This document shows, one piece after another, positions 1 to 8,416 of a DNA stretch of 64,000 bases. The translations under genes were made by a program, and so were the position numbers. The DNA comes from Frateuria hangzhouensis (lineage in GTDB: Bacteria > Pseudomonadota > Gammaproteobacteria > Xanthomonadales > Rhodanobacteraceae). Below the pieces are notes generated by a model, which saw nothing but the letters and a program-made list of their open reading frames with translations, did no database searches and was not told the origin of the DNA. Numbering within the stretch: position 1 is the first letter of the stretch; the number at the start of each line of letters is the position of its first letter. Where the stretch lies: NCBI RefSeq assembly GCF_026410505.1, contig NZ_JAPMIU010000005.1, forward strand, positions 62,001 through 126,000. The letters run 5' to 3'.

Positions 1-126
1 CAGGTGATCGCGCTCGCCGGCCGTGACCGCGTCGGCCAACTCGTCAAGCAAGCCCGCGGGAAAGCGCTGGCGCAACTGGAACCAGCCGCCGAACACGTTG
101 GCGAACAATCGCTGCATCGGCGTCAT
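1..126 (-). CDS. TPM-domain protein, N-terminal part (cut by window edge)
   Basis: The first 42 codons of a minus-strand gene run off the left edge of the window. Its ATG at 126-124 directly abuts the TAG stop of the upstream YgcG-like gene, so the two are surely translated from one message. The visible peptide starts MTPMQRLFANVFGGWFQLRQ and continues with an amphipathic stretch ending in GERDHL. Position and start fit the third gene that often follows LemA and a YgcG-like protein, a second TPM-domain membrane protein, but the TPM domain itself lies outside the window. The assignment is therefore inference from context. Confidence 0.6.
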   Translation of the reverse strand, partial: MTPMQRLFANVFGGWFQLRQRFPAGLLDELADAVTAGERDHL

Positions 127-1026
127 CTACCAGCTCCCCGAAGAACCGCCGCCGCCGAAGCTGCCGCCACCGCCGCTGAAGCCACCCCCGCCGCCGAACC
201 CGCCGCCGCCGAAGCCACCACCTCCGAAACCGCCGCCACCGAAGCCACCCCAGCCACCCCAACCACCTCGGCCGATCGAGCGCCCGCCACCGCCGGGAAG
301 CAGCATCAGCACGCCACCGATCACGCCGCCCACCACGGCCATACCCAGGCTGGCGGCAATCAGCCACAGCACGCCGCCGGTAATGCCGATGCCCAGCGGC
401 GTGCGCACGAACAGATTGGCGCGTCCGAACAGGTTGCGCAGGAAAAAGGCGATGAACACGCCGACCAGCAGCGCCTGCTGGAAACCCAACCCACGGTGTT
501 CTCGCGGCGCGCCCTGCACCGGCGGCGGCAGCGGCTCGCCGTCGATCAGCTGGGTCATGGCGCCGACCGCATCGAGGATGCCGCCGTAGTAGTCGCCCTC
601 GCGGAACTTCGGCGCGATGTACTCCCGGATGATGCGCGCCGTGGCGGCATCGGGAATCGCGCCCTCCAGGCCATACCCGACCTCGATGCGCACGCGCCGG
701 TCATCCTTGGCGACCAGCAGCAGCACACCATCGTCGGTGCCCTTGCGGCCGACCTTGTTCTGCTCGGCCACCGCCAGCGAGTAGCCCTCGATATCCTGCT
801 CGCCGGTGCTGCCGACCATCAGCACCACCAGCTGCGCGCCCTTGCGCTTTTCCAGCGCGACCAGCTGGGCATCGAGCTGATCGACCTGCTGCGCGCTCAT
901 CGTGCCGGTCAGGTCGGTGACGTGGCGCTCGAGCGTGGGCACCCCGGCCGCCTGCGCGAAACACCCGGTCGCGACGAACAGCCATGCCAGCAGCAGCCAC
1001 GCCAGCCGTGGCGGGCGATAGGTCAT
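127..1026 (-). CDS. YgcG-like TPM-domain membrane protein with glycine-rich tail
   Basis: A 299-residue protein. It has an N-terminal signal sequence (hydrophobic LAWLLLAWLFVATG, then Cys, so lipidation is possible but the lipobox is poor), a TPM domain over roughly residues 30-160 (ALEKRKGAQLVVLMVGS, AEQNKVGRKGTDDGVLLLVA, RVRIEVGYGLEG), one or two membrane segments near 180-240, and a tail of GGGF/GGGG repeats ending in SSGSW. TPM proteins of this kind are envelope proteins of unclear function; some relatives bind metals or affect membrane-protein turnover. The start follows the lemA stop by one base, so it belongs to the lemA operon. Glycine-rich tails are typical of the family. Confidence 0.85.
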   Translation of the reverse strand: MTYRPPRLAWLLLAWLFVATGCFAQAAGVPTLERHVTDLTGTMSAQQVDQLDAQLVALEKRKGAQLVVLMVGSTGEQDIEGYSLAVAEQNKVGRKGTDDGVLLLVAKDDRRVRIEVGYGLEGAIPDAATARIIREYIAPKFREGDYYGGILDAVGAMTQLIDGEPLPPPVQGAPREHRGLGFQQALLVGVFIAFFLRNLFGRANLFVRTPLGIGITGGVLWLIAASLGMAVVGGVIGGVLMLLPGGGGRSIGRGGWGGWGGFGGGGFGGGGFGGGGFGGGGGFSGGGGSFGGGGSSGSW

Positions 1027-1027
1027 G

Positions 1028-1651
1028 TCAGTGCGCAGCCGAGGCGGACGGTGCCGGCGCCGCGGTGCCGAAGTCCACGGTCGGTGCGGTGGAAATCGCC
1101 TTCTCGTTCTCCACGCTGAAGTTCGGCTTCACGGTGTAGCCGAACATCTTGGCGGTGAGGTTGTTGGGGAAGGTGCGGATCATCGAGTTGTACTCCTGCA
1201 CCGATTTGACGTAGCGGTTGCGCGCCACGGTGATGCGGTTCTCGGTGCCTTCCAGTTGCGCCTGCAGGTTCTGGAACAGGCCGTTGGCCTTGAGGTCCGG
1301 ATACCGCTCGCTGACCACCATCAGTCGCGACAGCGCGCTGGACAGTTCGCCCTGCGCCTGCTGGAACTGCTTGAGCTTGGCCGCGTCGTCGATCATGTCG
1401 GGGGTGACCTGCACGCTGCCGACGCGGGCACGCGCCTTGGTGACCTCGGTCAGCACGCGCTCCTCGTGCTGGGCATAGCCCTTGACCGTGTTGACCAGGT
1501 TCGGCACCAGGTCGGCGCGACGCTGGTACTGGTTGAGCACTTCGGACCAGGACGCTTTTACCGCTTCGTCCTGGCGCTGGATGGCGTTGTAGCCGCAGCC
1601 GGTGAGCAGCACGGCCAGCAACGACAGCACGAACAGGCGAAGGGTCTTCAT
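1028..1651 (-). CDS. lemA: LemA family lipoprotein
   Basis: A 207-residue LemA protein. The signal peptide ends in a lipobox (LLTGC, Cys about residue 19), followed by the diagnostic start of the mature family, YNAIQRQDEAVKASWSEVLN, and long alpha-helical segments (NLVNTVKGYA, LKANGLFQNLQAQLEGTENR). The NRITVARNRYVKSVQEYN stretch is highly characteristic. LemA proteins are helical envelope proteins of poorly defined function, usually encoded with TPM-domain proteins exactly as here. The C-terminus is a low-complexity Ala/Pro/Ser tail. It is the first gene of a three-gene minus-strand operon with essentially no intergenic space. Confidence 0.92.
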   Translation of the reverse strand: MKTLRLFVLSLLAVLLTGCGYNAIQRQDEAVKASWSEVLNQYQRRADLVPNLVNTVKGYAQHEERVLTEVTKARARVGSVQVTPDMIDDAAKLKQFQQAQGELSSALSRLMVVSERYPDLKANGLFQNLQAQLEGTENRITVARNRYVKSVQEYNSMIRTFPNNLTAKMFGYTVKPNFSVENEKAISTAPTVDFGTAAPAPSASAAH

Positions 1652-1722
1652 GGAGGCGCTCCGGAGGGGTGAGAACGCCAGCGTAGGGGCACGCTCCCGC
1701 CAGCGTCAACGACGCCCGATGC

Positions 1723-1787
1723 GTAGGGTGGGCTTCAGCCCACCGGTGTTCGGGCGGCAGGTGCCGGTGGGCTGAAGCCCACCCTAC
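1723..1787. repeat. REP-type inverted repeat, family 1, copy 1
   Basis: Two perfect 22-base arms at 1723-1744 and 1766-1787 (left arm begins GTAGGGTGGGCTTCAGCC) flank a 21-base centre. Each arm is itself a small palindrome around GGGCTTCAGCCC. The same unit recurs at 5975, 10066, 44598 and 63942. It sits between lemA and dgkA, and its right end supplies the TAG stop of dgkA at 1786-1784. Confidence 0.9.
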
Positions 1788-2170
1788 ATGCCCAGGAGCG
1801 CCGGCAGGCGCGGGCCCACGATCAGCGCCCAGCTCAGCCCCATGAACACCAGCAGCACGAACACCGCCGCCGAACCCATGTCCTTGGCGCGGCCGGCCAA
1901 TTCGTGGAACTCGGGGCTGACCTTGTCGACCACCGCCTCGATCGCCGAGTTGAGCAGTTCGGCCGACAGGATCAGGAACATCGGCAGCACCAGCGCCAGT
2001 TTCTCCAGCGTGCCATGCCCCAGGTACAGGCCCAGCGGGATCGCCACGAGCGCCAGGCAGACTTCGAAGCGGAACGAGGCCTCGTGCTTCCAGCCGGCGC
2101 GCAATCCCTTCATCGACCAGCGCAGGGCGTTCCAGAGCTGGCGCGGTCCGCGGAAACCCTCGGCAGCCAT
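1784..2170 (-). CDS. dgkA: Diacylglycerol kinase (prokaryotic DgkA type)
   Basis: A 128-residue integral membrane kinase with three transmembrane helices that phosphorylates diacylglycerol to phosphatidate, recycling lipid released during periplasmic glycan synthesis. The family signature is present: SAELLNSAIEAVVDKVS followed by HELAGRAKDMGSAAVFV, containing the catalytic Glu and the nucleotide-binding Glu/Asp residues. An N-terminal amphipathic stretch (LWNALRWSMKGLRAGWKHEASFR) is also typical. The stop codon lies inside a REP arm, so the last residues (LPALLGM) may have been set by the repeat insertion. Confidence 0.95.
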   Translation of the reverse strand: MAAEGFRGPRQLWNALRWSMKGLRAGWKHEASFRFEVCLALVAIPLGLYLGHGTLEKLALVLPMFLILSAELLNSAIEAVVDKVSPEFHELAGRAKDMGSAAVFVLLVFMGLSWALIVGPRLPALLGM

Positions 2171-2426
2171 CGGCGCTCAGGCTTCCGTCTGCGGGAAAAC
2201 CGCACTGGCGGGGCGCGGCGAAATCAGGGTCGTCGGCATGGCGGGTTCTGTGCGATCGATCGGCGGCAAGCGGGCCATGATGCCATAGCGGCCGTCGCGA
2301 AACGGCATGTCGCAGTGCAGCGTTACCCGTCAGTGGGATGGGTTACCCTCGACTGGTTGTAGCCCGGTTCAGGGTTGCAGAGCAGGCCGCGCCGCGGCAG
2401 TCAGTGTTCATCTGTTCGGAAATTTC

Positions 2427-3983
2427 ATGGCAACCCAGAATCCAGCGGTATCGCAAACCCGGTCCTTCAGCACCGTCTTCCTGATCGAAATGTGGGAGCG
2501 CTTCGGCTTCTACGGCATGCAGGTGCTGATGGTCACCTACATGATGAAGAAGCTCGGCTTCGTCGATACCCACGCCAACCTGGTGTGGGGCGCCGCTGCC
2601 GCCCTGATCTATGCCACGCCGGCGATCGGCGGCTGGGTCGGCGACAAGCTCATCGGCACCCGCCGCACCATGCTCACCGGTGCGGTGGTCCTGGGCCTGG
2701 GCTATGCGCTGCTGTGGATTCCCACCAGCAACCCGTACCTGCTGTATTGCGCGCTGGGCGTGATCATCGTCGGCAACGGCTTCTTCAAGCCCAACGCCGG
2801 CAACCTGGTACGCAAGATCTACGAAGGCGACGACACCAAGATCGATAGCGCGTTCACCATCTACTACATGGCGGTGAACGTCGGCTCGATGATCTCCATG
2901 ACGCTGACGCCGTGGGTGCGCGACTACGTGGGCGAGCGCTACGGCGACGCCTGGGGCTGGCACACCGCCTTCGGCATCTGCGCGATCGGCCTGCTGCTGG
3001 GCCTGGTCAATTACATGCTGATGAGCCGCACGCTGCGCCACATCGGCTCGGAGCCGGACCAGAAGCCGTTCAACCTCGCCCGCTTCGGCGCGGTGATGCT
3101 GGCGGCCACCGCGATGGTGTTCATCGCCGCCTTCATCCTGCAGAGCCAGACGGTGGCGCGCATCTGCGTGTATGCCGCGGGCGTGGTGATCCTGGGCATC
3201 TTCATCCACCTGATCCGTTCGAGCGAACGCAGCGAACGGGCCGGCCTGGTCGCCGCGCTGGTGCTGACGGTGCAGACGATCTTCTTCTTCATCTTCTACC
3301 AGCAGATGTCCACCTCGCTGAACCTGTTCGCGCAGAAGAACGTGAACCTGGACTTCAGCGTGTTTGGCATGCACCTGTTCACCTGGATTCCGGAGCAATA
3401 CCAGAACCTCAACGCGATCTGGATCGTGCTGCTGAGCCCCGTGCTGGTGTTTGCCTACAACTCGCTGGGCCGTGCCGGCAAGGATCCGTCGGTCGCCGCC
3501 AAGTTCGCACTGGGCTTCGCCGCGGTCGCCGCCGGCTTCTTCGTCTACGGCATCGGCGCCCATTGGGCGGTGGCCGGCCAGGTGTCCTCGTGGACCATGG
3601 TCTGGGGTTATGGCCTGTACTCGCTGGGCGAGCTGCTGGTCTCGGGCCTGGGCCTGGCGATGATCGCCCGCTACGTGCCGGCGCGCATGGGCGGCTTCAT
3701 GATGGGCGCCTACTACGTCGCCTCCGGCATCGCGCAGTACCTGGGCAGCGTGGTGGCCAACTTTGCGCACATCCCCGAAGGCCTGAACGATCCGCTGCAG
3801 TCGCTGCAGATCTACACCGGCCTGTTCACCAAGCTCGGCTGGGTCGGCCTGGGTTGCACGGCCATCGCCGTGGCAGTGCTGCCGCTGATGAAGAAGCTGT
3901 CCAACAGCCACGCCGAGCACGCCGCCAAGGCCGACCCGCTGCCGCCGGTACGCAGTGAGGAAGGCTGGGAACTGCCCGGCTGA
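2427..3983 (+). CDS. POT/PTR family proton-dependent oligopeptide transporter
   Basis: A 518-residue MFS-type peptide symporter. The POT proton-coupling motif E-x-x-E-R lies at residues 21-25 (EMWERFGFYG) in helix 1; the loop 2-3 motif GGWVGDKLIGTRRTM and the helix-4/5 stretch GNGFFKPNAGNLVRKIYEGDD are classical PTR2 signatures. About 14 hydrophobic segments are visible. It imports di- and tripeptides. The frame is open upstream to 2307, but the ATG at 2427 places MATQNPAV just before the helix-1 motif as in homologues. A strong terminator follows 5 bases after the stop, so it is probably monocistronic. Confidence 0.92.
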   Translation: MATQNPAVSQTRSFSTVFLIEMWERFGFYGMQVLMVTYMMKKLGFVDTHANLVWGAAAALIYATPAIGGWVGDKLIGTRRTMLTGAVVLGLGYALLWIPTSNPYLLYCALGVIIVGNGFFKPNAGNLVRKIYEGDDTKIDSAFTIYYMAVNVGSMISMTLTPWVRDYVGERYGDAWGWHTAFGICAIGLLLGLVNYMLMSRTLRHIGSEPDQKPFNLARFGAVMLAATAMVFIAAFILQSQTVARICVYAAGVVILGIFIHLIRSSERSERAGLVAALVLTVQTIFFFIFYQQMSTSLNLFAQKNVNLDFSVFGMHLFTWIPEQYQNLNAIWIVLLSPVLVFAYNSLGRAGKDPSVAAKFALGFAAVAAGFFVYGIGAHWAVAGQVSSWTMVWGYGLYSLGELLVSGLGLAMIARYVPARMGGFMMGAYYVASGIAQYLGSVVANFAHIPEGLNDPLQSLQIYTGLFTKLGWVGLGCTAIAVAVLPLMKKLSNSHAEHAAKADPLPPVRSEEGWELPG

Positions 3984-3987
3984 GCCT

Positions 3988-4024
3988 CCATGGCGCCGCG
4001 GTAAACCGCGGCGCCATGGTTTTT
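3988..4024 (+). terminator. Rho-independent terminator after the peptide transporter
   Basis: A perfect 14-base stem (CCATGGCGCCGCGG against its complement) closes a TAAA loop at 4002-4005 and is followed by TTTTT. It begins 5 bases past the transporter stop. The ATG at 4016 lies inside the right arm, which argues that the next gene starts at the later ATG (4028). Confidence 0.9.
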
Positions 4025-4027
4025 GCC

Positions 4028-5296
4028 ATGCCCCATAGGCACGCCAGCCGCCGGATAGGTCCTTTCGCGCTCACGCGCACGCTGGCCTGGCTGCGCCTGT
4101 GCGCGATTGCCGGACAAAGCGTGGCGGTGCTGGTCTGCGCGCTGTGGATGCACCTGGCCATCCCGCTGCTGCCGCTGCTGACCGGCATCGGCGCGCTGGC
4201 GGTGTTTGCCGTTTTCGCCGCCTGGCGGCTGGGCCAGCCGTGGCCGGTGCGCGAATGGGAAACCATCGGCCACGTGGCGGTCGACACGCTGGTGCTGGGC
4301 TACCTGCTCTACTTCACCGGCGGTGCCAGCAACCCGTTCGTCACCCTGCTGCTGGTACCCATCGCACTGACTGCCGCGGCCCTCTCGGTGCCGGCCGTGC
4401 TGGCGGTCGCCGCGCTGGCCGGCGTCGCCTACCTGCTGCTCCTCTACCACCACGTGCCCTTGCCGATGCCGATGCACGGTGGCGGCTTCCCGCTGCATGT
4501 GGCGGGCATGGGGGTGAACTTCCTGATCACCGCGGTCTTGCTGGGCTTTTTCATCAACCGGCTGGCGCGCGCGCTGCGCATGCAGCAGATGGAAGTGCAG
4601 CGGGTGCGCGAGCGCGCGTTGCGCGACGAGGGCATCCTGGCCATCGCCACCCAGGCCGCGGGTGCCGCGCACGAGCTCAACACGCCGCTGGCGACCATGC
4701 GCACGCTGCTGCCGGAACTGCGCCGCGAGCACGCGCAGGATGCGCTGCTGGAAGAGGACCTGGCGCTGCTGCAGGAGCAGGTGGACCGCTGCCGCACGAT
4801 CCTGCGCGAGATGGTCGCCTTCGGCCAGGCGCAGCTGTCGCAGGAGGCCGAGCGGATGCCGTTGCAGGCGTTCGTCCACAGCTGCCTGGAGCGCTTCCAG
4901 TTGCTGCGCCCGGAAGCCGAACTGACACTCGACCTGCCCGACGCCACCGCACGGTTGGTGCTGCGCGTGCCGGCCGGCCTGCGCCATGCACTGATCAACC
5001 TGCTCAACAACGCCGCCGATGCGTCCGCATCGCGCGACTCGGACGTGGTTGAATTGCAGATCCGTTGCGGGCAGGGCTGGCTGGACCTGACCGTATGCGA
5101 CCACGGCCCCGGTTTCGATGCCGCCGGCGAGCCGGGCACGCTGGGACGCAGCGGCAAACAGGGCGGCCTGGGTCTCGGCCTGGCGCTGGCCGAAGCCACC
5201 GCCGAGCGGCTCAACGGCGAGCTCACCACCGTCAACATCGGGCATGGTGCGCAGGTGCGCCTGCGCCTGCCGCTGGCCGTGATCGGCGCCGACTGA
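4028..5296 (+). CDS. regB: RegB/PrrB/ActS-type redox-sensing histidine kinase
   Basis: A 422-residue membrane kinase. Six N-terminal hydrophobic segments carry the GGxxNPF heptad (GGASNPF, about residues 98-104) that in RegB binds ubiquinone. The dimerisation box QAAGAAHELNTPLATM contains the phospho-accepting His (about 215), and a Cys near 255 in DRCRTIL matches the redox-active cysteine of RegB. HATPase motifs follow: NLLNNAADAS, DHGPGF, GGLGLGLALAEA. I chose the ATG at 4028 because the ATG at 4016 is buried in the preceding terminator stem. The cognate regulator begins 94 bases downstream. RegB/RegA pairs adjust respiration and other energy pathways to redox state; no photosynthesis gene is present. 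Confidence 0.88.
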   Translation: MPHRHASRRIGPFALTRTLAWLRLCAIAGQSVAVLVCALWMHLAIPLLPLLTGIGALAVFAVFAAWRLGQPWPVREWETIGHVAVDTLVLGYLLYFTGGASNPFVTLLLVPIALTAAALSVPAVLAVAALAGVAYLLLLYHHVPLPMPMHGGGFPLHVAGMGVNFLITAVLLGFFINRLARALRMQQMEVQRVRERALRDEGILAIATQAAGAAHELNTPLATMRTLLPELRREHAQDALLEEDLALLQEQVDRCRTILREMVAFGQAQLSQEAERMPLQAFVHSCLERFQLLRPEAELTLDLPDATARLVLRVPAGLRHALINLLNNAADASASRDSDVVELQIRCGQGWLDLTVCDHGPGFDAAGEPGTLGRSGKQGGLGLGLALAEATAERLNGELTTVNIGHGAQVRLRLPLAVIGAD

Positions 5297-5390
5297 GCCC
5301 CCGTCCGCAGTCCATCGTCCGGCCGCGGAGCGTGCAAGCGCGGCGCGCTCGGGCAAGAATGTCCCTTCCGCCTTCGCCCCCACCACGCCC

Positions 5391-5972
5391 ATGACCGATG
5401 CCAACGCTCCCCGCCCGCTGCTGATCGTCGACGACGACGCCACCTTCGTGCGCGTGCTTTCCCGCGCGTTGGGCTCGCGCGGCTTCGAGGCGATCGGCGC
5501 CACCCGTGCCGACGAGGCGCGCGTGCTCGCCCGCCGCCACCAGCCGCGCTACTGCGTGCTCGATCTCAAGCTGGGCGAGGAGAACGGCCTGAAGCTGATC
5601 TCCGAACTGCACGCGCTGGTGCCGGAGATGCGCATCCTGCTGCTGACCGGTTATGCCTCCATCGCCACTGCCGTCGAAGCGATCAAGCGCGGCGCGCACG
5701 ACTACCTGGCCAAGCCGGTGGACGCCGATGCCGTGGTGCGCGCGCTGCTGGAAGGCGAAGGCCCCAGCGCCGGCGACGACGACGAGCCGCCGGAAGCCCC
5801 CGAAGCGCCGCTGGCCCTGCGCCGGCTGGAGTGGGAGCACATCCAGCGCGTGCTCACCGAGTGCGACGGCAACATTTCCGAAACCGCACGCCGGTTGGGC
5901 ATGCACCGTCGCACCCTGCAGCGCAAGCTGAGCAAGCACCCGGTCCGCGAACGCCCCGACGCCGGCGAGTAA
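5391..5972 (+). CDS. regA: RegA/PrrA/ActR-type response regulator
   Basis: A 193-residue two-domain regulator. The receiver has the acidic pocket LIVDDDATF, the phospho-acceptor Asp58 (YCVLDLKLGEENG), the T in LLLTGYAS and the K in YLAKPVDADAV. After an acidic linker (GDDDEPPEAPEAP) comes a C-terminal Fis-type helix-turn-helix, LTECDGNISETARRLGMHRR followed by TLQRKLSK, which is near-diagnostic of the RegA/ActR group. It lies directly behind the RegB-type kinase and should be its partner. A family-1 REP element begins two bases after the stop. Confidence 0.9.
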   Translation: MTDANAPRPLLIVDDDATFVRVLSRALGSRGFEAIGATRADEARVLARRHQPRYCVLDLKLGEENGLKLISELHALVPEMRILLLTGYASIATAVEAIKRGAHDYLAKPVDADAVVRALLEGEGPSAGDDDEPPEAPEAPLALRRLEWEHIQRVLTECDGNISETARRLGMHRRTLQRKLSKHPVRERPDAGE

Positions 5973-5974
5973 CC

Positions 5975-6042
5975 GTAGGGAGGGCTTCAGCCCACCACCG
6001 GAACCGCGGGGCACGCCGATGGTGGGCTGAAGCCCTCCCTAC
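5975..6042. repeat. REP-type inverted repeat, family 1, copy 2
   Basis: Perfect 22-base arms at 5975-5996 and 6021-6042 with a GGGAGGG variant of the unit (arm begins GTAGGGAGGGCTTCAGCC). The compensating change in the second arm keeps the pairing perfect. It begins two bases after the regA stop. Confidence 0.88.
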
Positions 6043-6151
6043 GACAACCGCGCAACGGCGGGCTTTCCACACCCGCTGCGACAACGCGTCCTCTGGCCGT
6101 GCACATTGGCGCCGCTATGCTGCCAAGTCTCGACCCACGTCCAGAGTTACC

Positions 6152-8407
6152 GTGAAGCCCCGATCATCCGGCATCTGCGTACTCGTCCTGCTGGTCGGCC
6201 CCGGCCTGTTGCACGCCGCCGACGCGCCGCAGCAAACCACCACCCTGGCCCCGGTGACGGTGCACGCCAGCGACACCCACGTCACCGAGACGCCGGCGGT
6301 CACCGTCCATATCGACCGCGCGCAGCTGGGCCGGCAGAACGTGACCACCAGCGCCGACGCGTTGCGCTTCGCGCCCAACCTGCAGGTGCGCGCGCGCTAC
6401 ATCGGCGATCCCAACGCGATCATCAGCGGACGCAACGCCGGCACCCTGCAGAGCGCGCGCAGCCTGGTCTACTCCAACGGCCTGCTGCTCTCCAACCTGA
6501 TGACCAACGGCTGGGACGGCGCGCCGCGCTGGGGCATGGTCACGCCCGAGGAGATCGGCGCGGTGGACGTGCTGTACGGCCCCTACTCCGCGCTCTACCC
6601 GGGCAACTCGATCGGCACCACGGTGCTCATTCACACGCGGTTGCCGCAGCGGCTCACCGCCGGCGCCAGCGTGCAGTTCATGCGCCAGGATTTCCGTGAT
6701 GCCTACGGCGCCGGCGGCCACTACGAGGGGCGCCACGCGGCCGCCTCGCTGGGCAACCGGCAGGGCCGCTGGAGCTGGCTGCTCACGCTGGACCGGCTGG
6801 ACAACCACGGCCAGCCGATGCAGTACGCCACGGCCAGGGCCGGCGGCGATGCCGATGCCGCGGTGTCGGTCGAAGGCGCCACCGCCGACCGTAATCCCGG
6901 CGGCACCCCGCGCCTTGTCTATGGCGCCAACAGCATCGAGCACACCGTACAGACCCAGGCCAAGCTCAAGCTCGGCGTGGATCTTACCGACCACGTCGCC
7001 GCGCTGTTCACCCTCGGCTGGTGGCACGACGACGCCGAGGACCGCACGCGCAGCTTCCTCCGCGACGGGGCCGGCCAGCCAGTTACCGCCGGCGCGATCA
7101 GCGCCGGCGGTACCATCTGGACGTTGCCGGCAAGTGGTCTGGCACCGACCGCGAGCGAGGACACCCATAGGCTCTATGGCGTGGAACTCAACGGCCACCT
7201 CGCCAACGCGTGGCGCTGGACCGCGGTCGCCAGCCACTACGAGTTCGCCCGTGCGCTGGCGCGCAGCGCCGATCTGCCACCGCCGGCCGGGTCGCTCGGC
7301 GGTGCGGGCAGCATCGCCGACAACGGCGGCTCCGGCTGGGACACGCTGGACCTGCGCAGTTCCGGCCCGCTGGGCGATACGCACATGCTCTATGCGGGCC
7401 TGCACGGCGATCGCTACGTACTCGACTCGCGCGTGCACGCCGCCGGCGACTGGCGCGGCAGCGCCGATGGCCCGCTCACCAGCGCCTTCGCCGGCCGCAC
7501 GCAGACCCGCGCCGCCTATCTGCAGGATGTGTGGAGCTTTGCGCCGGAGTGGGCGCTGACCGTCGGCGCGCGCTGGGAGCAATGGCGCGCCTATGGCGGC
7601 CTTCGCACCGATGCCGCCACCACGCTGCGCTACGCCGATCGCCAGCGCAGCGACCTGTCGCCCAAGGCCGCGCTGGAGTGGGATTTCGCCCCCGACTGGC
7701 AGCTGCGCCTGGCCTACGGCAAGGCGGTGCGCTATCCCACCGTGGCCGAGCTGTTCCAGGGCTCGATCTCCGCCAACGCGATCGTCGGCAACGATCCCAA
7801 CCTGCGGCCCGAGCGCGACAACTCGCTGGACCTCACCCTCAAGCGGCAGCTCGACCGCGGCCACTGGCGCATCTCGCTGTTCCAGGACCGCATTGCCGAC
7901 GCGCTCTACACCCAGACCGACATCACCGTCACGCCCACCGTCACCAGCGTGCAAAACATCGACCTCACCCGCATCCGCGGCATCGAGGGCGAACTCGCGC
8001 TGACGGACCTGTGGACACCGGGCCTGGACCTCACCGCCAGCCTCGCGCTCAATGATGCAAAAACTCTGCGCGACCGCCGCTACCCCGCTGCCGAAGACAA
8101 GTGGTTCCCGCGCATTCCGCGCCTGCGCGCCAGCCTGTTCGTCGATTACCGCTTCGGTACGGGCTGGGACGCCTCGCTCGGCATCCGCCGCTCCGGCCGC
8201 CAGTACGGCGCGCTGGACAACAGCGACTTCGTCGACACCTACGGCGCCGTCAGTGCCTTCACGGTGGCCGATGCCAAACTGCGCTGGCGCTTCGCGCCGC
8301 AATGGACCGCGTCGCTGGGCGTGGACAACCTCACCAACGCGCGCTACTGGGTCTACCACCCCTACGCCGGCCGCACCTGGGTCGGCGAAGTGCGCTGGGA
8401 TCTGTAA
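6152..8407 (+). CDS. TonB-dependent outer membrane receptor, substrate unknown
   Basis: About 751 residues from a GTG start at 6152, chosen because it gives a clean signal peptide (SSGICVLVLLVGPGLLHAAD) cut before a TonB-box-like TLAPVTVHAS. A plug domain follows (SADALRFAPNLQVRARYIGD, GRNAGTLQSARSLVYSNGL, GAVDVLYGPYSALYPGNSIG), then a 22-strand-type barrel ending in an aromatic strand. No strong substrate marker is visible. It heads a tight cluster with a Cys-rich sialidase-like protein (10-base gap) and a thioredoxin-like protein, suggesting that all three serve one nutrient, perhaps a metal or metal complex; that is inference. Confidence 0.88.
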   Translation: MKPRSSGICVLVLLVGPGLLHAADAPQQTTTLAPVTVHASDTHVTETPAVTVHIDRAQLGRQNVTTSADALRFAPNLQVRARYIGDPNAIISGRNAGTLQSARSLVYSNGLLLSNLMTNGWDGAPRWGMVTPEEIGAVDVLYGPYSALYPGNSIGTTVLIHTRLPQRLTAGASVQFMRQDFRDAYGAGGHYEGRHAAASLGNRQGRWSWLLTLDRLDNHGQPMQYATARAGGDADAAVSVEGATADRNPGGTPRLVYGANSIEHTVQTQAKLKLGVDLTDHVAALFTLGWWHDDAEDRTRSFLRDGAGQPVTAGAISAGGTIWTLPASGLAPTASEDTHRLYGVELNGHLANAWRWTAVASHYEFARALARSADLPPPAGSLGGAGSIADNGGSGWDTLDLRSSGPLGDTHMLYAGLHGDRYVLDSRVHAAGDWRGSADGPLTSAFAGRTQTRAAYLQDVWSFAPEWALTVGARWEQWRAYGGLRTDAATTLRYADRQRSDLSPKAALEWDFAPDWQLRLAYGKAVRYPTVAELFQGSISANAIVGNDPNLRPERDNSLDLTLKRQLDRGHWRISLFQDRIADALYTQTDITVTPTVTSVQNIDLTRIRGIEGELALTDLWTPGLDLTASLALNDAKTLRDRRYPAAEDKWFPRIPRLRASLFVDYRFGTGWDASLGIRRSGRQYGALDNSDFVDTYGAVSAFTVADAKLRWRFAPQWTASLGVDNLTNARYWVYHPYAGRTWVGEVRWDL

Positions 8408-8416
8408 GGAACCGCC

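Noticed and set aside
4..1119. Ala/Thr/Pro-rich plus-strand frame over the TPM/LemA operon
   Set aside because: It is the complement of the glycine tail and LemA coding sequence; no start signal, no fold, and the minus strand is clearly coding.
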